A stretch of DNA of 64,000 nt from Desulfobulbaceae bacterium (GTDB taxonomy: Bacteria > Desulfobacterota > Desulfobulbia > Desulfobulbales > Desulfocapsaceae): positions 62,001 through 126,000 of the forward strand of contig JAITSS010000046.1 of NCBI GenBank assembly GCA_031287565.1, read 5' to 3'. Positions 60,944 through 64,000 of the stretch are shown here, piece by piece. A program made the position numbers and the translations under genes. The notes under the pieces were generated by a model. That model ran no database searches. It was not told the origin of the DNA and was given only the letters and a program-made list of their open reading frames with translations. Each line of letters begins with the position of its first letter. The stretch's first letter is position 1.

Positions 60944-61402
60944 ATGAGTCGCCAGATGCTTGATGCGGTCACGGATTTCGCCCATTCGCTCTTGCCGGAA
61001 ATGGGTCTGGAATTATTTGATGTCCAGTTCCGCAAGGAAGGTCATGGCTGGGTGTTGCGCCTGTTCATCGACCATCCCGAAGGCGTCTCGCTTGAGCATT
61101 GCGAAAAAGTCAGCCGCGAATTAAGCGCCTTTCTTGACGTCGAAGACCTGATTGGTCATCCTTATCATCTTGAAGTTTCGTCGCCGGGCATGGATCGACC
61201 ATTGCGCTCTCCGGCGGAATTCGCCCATTTTCTTGGGCGACAGGCTAAAATAAAATTGCATGAGGCCGCCGCAGATGGGCGGAAGGTCTTCATTGGCGAA
61301 ATCGTGGCGGTCGATGATGAGGCCGCAACGCTGAAACTGGAAAACGGCCTTACGGCTCGTTGTCCGCATAAGCAGATCAATAAAGCGCGGCTGTATATAT
61401 AA
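60944..61402 (+). CDS. rimP: Ribosome maturation factor RimP
   Basis: RimP assists assembly of the 30S ribosomal subunit. It has 152 residues. The N-terminal domain has LELFDVQFRKEGHGWVLRLF and the region VSLEHCEKVSRELSAFLDVE, and LEVSSPGMDRPL is the family hallmark. The C-terminal SH3-like domain starts near LGRQAKIKLHEA. The TTG start in the ORF track lies in the terminator; ATGs at 60944 or 60956 are better. It heads the conserved rimP-nusA-ylxR-infB cluster. Confidence 0.94.
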   Translation: MSRQMLDAVTDFAHSLLPEMGLELFDVQFRKEGHGWVLRLFIDHPEGVSLEHCEKVSRELSAFLDVEDLIGHPYHLEVSSPGMDRPLRSPAEFAHFLGRQAKIKLHEAAADGRKVFIGEIVAVDDEAATLKLENGLTARCPHKQINKARLYI

Positions 61403-61449
61403 TTAAGCAAATGGGTTTTACTGTGCTTGGCAGAGATATGGAGTAAAAG

Positions 61450-62721
61450 ATGCACTCGGAACTGAAACGGATGATTGAAACGATCTGCAAGGATCGCGGC
61501 TTTGACCGGCGCTTTCTCGTCGAAGCCATCGAAGAGGCCGTGTTGTCCGCCGCCCGAAAAAAATTCGGTAGCCGCCGGGAATTGGAAGTGCGTTACAACG
61601 ACGAATATGGCGACATTGAGGTTTTCCAGTTCAGAAAGGTAGTTGAGGAGGTCGAGGACGAGCAAACCCAGATTTCCCTGGAAGAGGCCCGCTTGCTCGA
61701 CCCAGATGCGCAAATCGGACTCGAATTGGGCGAGCGGATGGAAAAAGTATCTGAATTAGGCCGCATCGCCGCCCAATCGGCCAGGCAAGTCATCGTCCAC
61801 AAAATGCGCGAGGCCGAACGCGAAGTCGTCTATGACATGTTCAAAGGACGGATTGGCGAAGTGGTCAGCGGCTTGGTGCAGCGCTTTGATCGCGGCGACA
61901 TGATCGTCAATCTGGGACGTACCGAGGCTGTTTTGCCGAAAGATCAGCAGATTCCCAAACGTTCATTTAAGCAAGGGGATCGCATCCGGGCGCTTTTGTT
62001 GGAAGTGCGCCAGACCAGCCACGATTCGCAATTGATTTTGTCGCGCACCAGCAACGAATTTCTTGCCAAGCTTTTCAAAATGGAGGTGCCGGAGATCGCC
62101 GAAGGCATCGTCAAGATTATGGGTGTGAGCCGTGACCCCGGTTTTCGGGCGAAGATCGCGGTCAGCTCGACGGAAATGGATGTTGATCCGGTCGGCGCCT
62201 GTGTCGGTATGAAGGGGTCGCGGGTGCAGAACGTCGTGCAGGAATTGCAAGGTGAACGCATCGATATTGTCCCCTGGAGTCCCGATCCGGCCAAATATGT
62301 TTGTAATGCCATGGCTCCGGCTCAGGTCGCCATTGTCCGGGTCGATGAGGAAAACAAATCGCTTCTGGTGGTGGTGCCGGGCGACCAACTTTCTCTGGCC
62401 ATCGGCAAGCAGGGGCAAAATGTTCGGCTGGCTTCGCGGCTCCTTGGCTGGCGCATCGACGTGAAGAGCGAGCAACGCTACGCTAATCTGGAAAACCCCG
62501 GTTATCGGTCGATTCTGGCGCTCGACGGTGTGGATGAAGCGCTCGCTGACCAGATTTTCGCAAGCGGCATCGTGTCGGCGGAGGATTTCGCCGGTCGCGA
62601 CGTGGAAGAAATCGCCTCGCTGCGTTCGGTTGATCGCGAATTCGCTGAAATGCTTCTCGCCTCGGCCAAGGTCGCGGTGGGAATGGAACAAACGCCGATG
62701 CCCGAATCCGGGCCGGCCTGA
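61450..62721 (+). CDS. nusA: Transcription termination/antitermination factor NusA
   Basis: NusA binds RNA polymerase and modulates pausing, termination and antitermination. It has 423 residues: an N-terminal polymerase-binding domain ([20 protein letters not shown]), an S1 domain ([20 protein letters not shown]), and two KH domains ([20 protein letters not shown] and [20 protein letters not shown]). A short helical C-terminal region follows. GGAGTAAAAG precedes the ATG. It is about 70 residues shorter than E. coli NusA (two acidic repeats are mostly missing). Confidence 0.96.
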   Translation: MHSELKRMIETICKDRGFDRRFLVEAIEEAVLSAARKKFGSRRELEVRYNDEYGDIEVFQFRKVVEEVEDEQTQISLEEARLLDPDAQIGLELGERMEKVSELGRIAAQSARQVIVHKMREAEREVVYDMFKGRIGEVVSGLVQRFDRGDMIVNLGRTEAVLPKDQQIPKRSFKQGDRIRALLLEVRQTSHDSQLILSRTSNEFLAKLFKMEVPEIAEGIVKIMGVSRDPGFRAKIAVSSTEMDVDPVGACVGMKGSRVQNVVQELQGERIDIVPWSPDPAKYVCNAMAPAQVAIVRVDEENKSLLVVVPGDQLSLAIGKQGQNVRLASRLLGWRIDVKSEQRYANLENPGYRSILALDGVDEALADQIFASGIVSAEDFAGRDVEEIASLRSVDREFAEMLLASAKVAVGMEQTPMPESGPA

Positions 62722-62729
62722 GGAGAATT

Positions 62730-63029
62730 GTGCGGATACCGCTGATCAGAACCTGTGTGGTGTGCGGCTGTCGGACGGAAAAGCGGCAGCTGTTGCGTTT
62801 TACCTGGCGGGACGGCCGGGCGGTGGCCGACGACGGGCGCGTGGCTGATGGCCGTGGCGCTTATGTGTGTCGGCGTGACGAGTGCCTGGAGACGTTTGAC
62901 CGGCGGCCCGAACGATGGCCGCGCTGGTTCAAAGCGCGTCGGACGAAAGGCGGAAAAGGTGTGGATGCCGGCATGAATAAAAAGGATGCGGCGGAAAGAA
63001 GAGACGGGAGCGCGGCATGGCAACAGTAA
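62730..63029 (+). CDS. ylxR: YlxR family RNA-binding protein (DUF448)
   Basis: The protein of 99 residues has the YlxR signature RTCVVCGCRTEKRQLLRF and the GRGAYVC motif. Members bind RNA and sit between nusA and infB in many bacteria; the cellular role is not well defined. It starts at a GTG with GAGGAGAATT before it. Its last 30 residues are basic and not conserved. Its 3' end overlaps infB by 13 bases. Confidence 0.92.
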   Translation: MRIPLIRTCVVCGCRTEKRQLLRFTWRDGRAVADDGRVADGRGAYVCRRDECLETFDRRPERWPRWFKARRTKGGKGVDAGMNKKDAAERRDGSAAWQQ

Positions 63030-64000
63030 GAATATATGATCTGGCCAAAGAAATCGGGGTGGGGAATAAAGAACTGGTTGAAAAGCTGAAAGCCCTTGGT
63101 CATGAGGTCAAAAGCCCCAGCTCGACTGTTCCGGACGATGTGGCGGCCAAAGTGCGAAGCATGACCGGCAAAGTCGAAAAGAAAGGCGTCGCCGCGAAAA
63201 AAGATCAGGCTGTGGCCGACAATGCTGAGGCCCAGACCGCGCGACGGCCTACAGTTATCCTGCGACGGGCGCGCCCGGAACCGGTGGCTGAAGAAACTGT
63301 CGAAGCCGTCGCTCAGTCGGAGCGGGATGTCGTCGAAGCTGAAGCCAAGAACGGGTCAGAAGAAAGAACAGACGATGTCGCCGAGCCGCCCCGTCGCGAC
63401 GCACGTGGCGACTTCGCCCGTGTTATCCGCACGCCGGTCAGCCCGATTCTTACCGAGACACCAGAAGAGCTGCCGGAGGCTCCAACTCAAGAAGAGCAAC
63501 CGCCGGAGGCGCGAGAGGATGTGATGCGGGATGTGGATGCGCCGCCGCCTGCGGATGCGCCGAGCGCCGACGGCGTCGCGCCACCGCCGCGCAAGCCCGC
63601 GCCAAAACGGCCGGATCGTATTTTTGTGCCGCCAACCCAGAAAAAAAATGTCGCGCGTGTGGTTGGCAGCATCATCTTGCCGAGCACGGAAACGGATGCG
63701 GGCGGACGACGCCATGCCGGCGGCAAACCGGCGAATACTCGCGGCGCTGGCTCGGAGCGTCCCGTTGCTGGTGGCGAACGGCCCCCGGCGCGAAGCGGCG
63801 AAGCGGCGGTCGCCACGACGACCACTGAAGAAGCCGGACGCGCCCGTAGCAGCAAAGGCGGTAAGGGAAGGCGCGGTCAGGAGGGCGACGAGATGCAGGA
63901 ACGTCGTTCCGCTGGGAAAGGCGGCCTGAAAAAAAGCGGCCAGGGCGGTAAATTCCACACCTTTAACGACGAATTTCAACACGGCGGCAAACGCGGCAAA
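63017..64000 (+). CDS. infB: Translation initiation factor IF-2, N-terminal part (truncated by window edge)
   Basis: This frame is open to the right edge and is not in the ORF track. From the ATG at 63017 (GGGAG upstream) it gives 328 residues. The N-terminus TVRIYDLAKEIGVGNKELVE and KLKALGHEVKSPSSTVPDDV is the IF2_N domain. It is followed by the long, charged and Pro/Ala-rich linker usual for IF-2 of proteobacteria, which ends in a Lys/Gly-rich stretch (SSKGGKGRRGQEGDEMQE). The GTPase domain is outside the window. Confidence 0.95.
   Translation, partial: MATVRIYDLAKEIGVGNKELVEKLKALGHEVKSPSSTVPDDVAAKVRSMTGKVEKKGVAAKKDQAVADNAEAQTARRPTVILRRARPEPVAEETVEAVAQSERDVVEAEAKNGSEERTDDVAEPPRRDARGDFARVIRTPVSPILTETPEELPEAPTQEEQPPEAREDVMRDVDAPPPADAPSADGVAPPPRKPAPKRPDRIFVPPTQKKNVARVVGSIILPSTETDAGGRRHAGGKPANTRGAGSERPVAGGERPPARSGEAAVATTTTEEAGRARSSKGGKGRRGQEGDEMQERRSAGKGGLKKSGQGGKFHTFNDEFQHGGKRGK

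Overview
The window looks like chromosomal DNA of a Gram-negative sulfate-reducing bacterium, most likely a member of the Desulfobacterota (Desulfobulbales-like is my best guess from gene content alone). The main support is a 422-residue ATP sulfurylase of the dissimilatory type, together with outer-membrane lipid transport (Mla), TatBC, NtrYX, type IV pilus PilC, MotAB and a PEP-CTERM protein. Coding density is high, start sites mostly carry recognisable Shine-Dalgarno sequences, and most of the window is core or housekeeping sequence. I saw no rRNA or tRNA gene, no insertion sequence and no prophage block.

Layout, left to right. 0-3 kb: start of a TonB-dependent receptor running off the left edge, a possible 50-residue protein, and type III glutamine synthetase. 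3-9 kb: the YejBE permeases, then an mlaEFDAC lipid-transport operon closed by a cyclic-nucleotide-binding-like protein. 9-17 kb: glycogen debranching enzyme, a DUF1566 protein, tatBC, a lone receiver domain, an acyl-CoA/acyl-ACP synthetase-like enzyme, an M50 protease and a ZraP/Spy-like protein. 17-26.5 kb: a polytopic GT-C-like protein, a YcaO-TPR protein, an EAL-HDOD protein, TsaE, a cold-shock protein, an operon of IHF/HU, a ParB-like protein and an unusual UDG-like protein, then PilC. 26.8-34.7 kb: DUF4390-ntrY-ntrX-hemB and a membrane protein on the plus strand, facing motA and motB. 34.8-37.2 kb: a PEP-CTERM protein followed by about 1.5 kb without genes that holds REP-like palindromes and a six-repeat CRISPR array with no cas genes in view. 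37-46 kb: uvrC, a TPR lipoprotein, a two-gene ATPase/TOPRIM module that resembles split OLD/AbiL-type defence systems, a YejF-like double ATPase, a GGDEF-PilZ cyclase and RNase D. 46-50 kb: AlgI/AlgJ-type O-acetylation genes with two lipoproteins. 50-59 kb: an antitoxin without its toxin, PBP1B, a MliC-like inhibitor, aroB, sat, and copA divergent from copZ. 59-64 kb: a small hydrolase, a CI-like HTH protein, and rimP-nusA-ylxR-infB running off the right edge.

The most unusual content is: (1) the cas-less CRISPR array, whose minus-strand transcript would carry a GNRA-capped hairpin in each repeat and which has a promoter-like sequence at its right edge; (2) the AAA ATPase plus DUF4276 (TOPRIM-like) pair inserted directly behind a peptide-transporter ATPase; (3) a YcaO protein fused to TPR repeats with no peptide precursor visible; (4) a family-4 UDG-like protein that keeps its Fe-S cysteines but has lost the GEAPG catalytic motif; (5) a strong promoter followed by an intrinsic terminator just before rimP-nusA. 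All functions are read from the sequence and from family knowledge; no database search was run.
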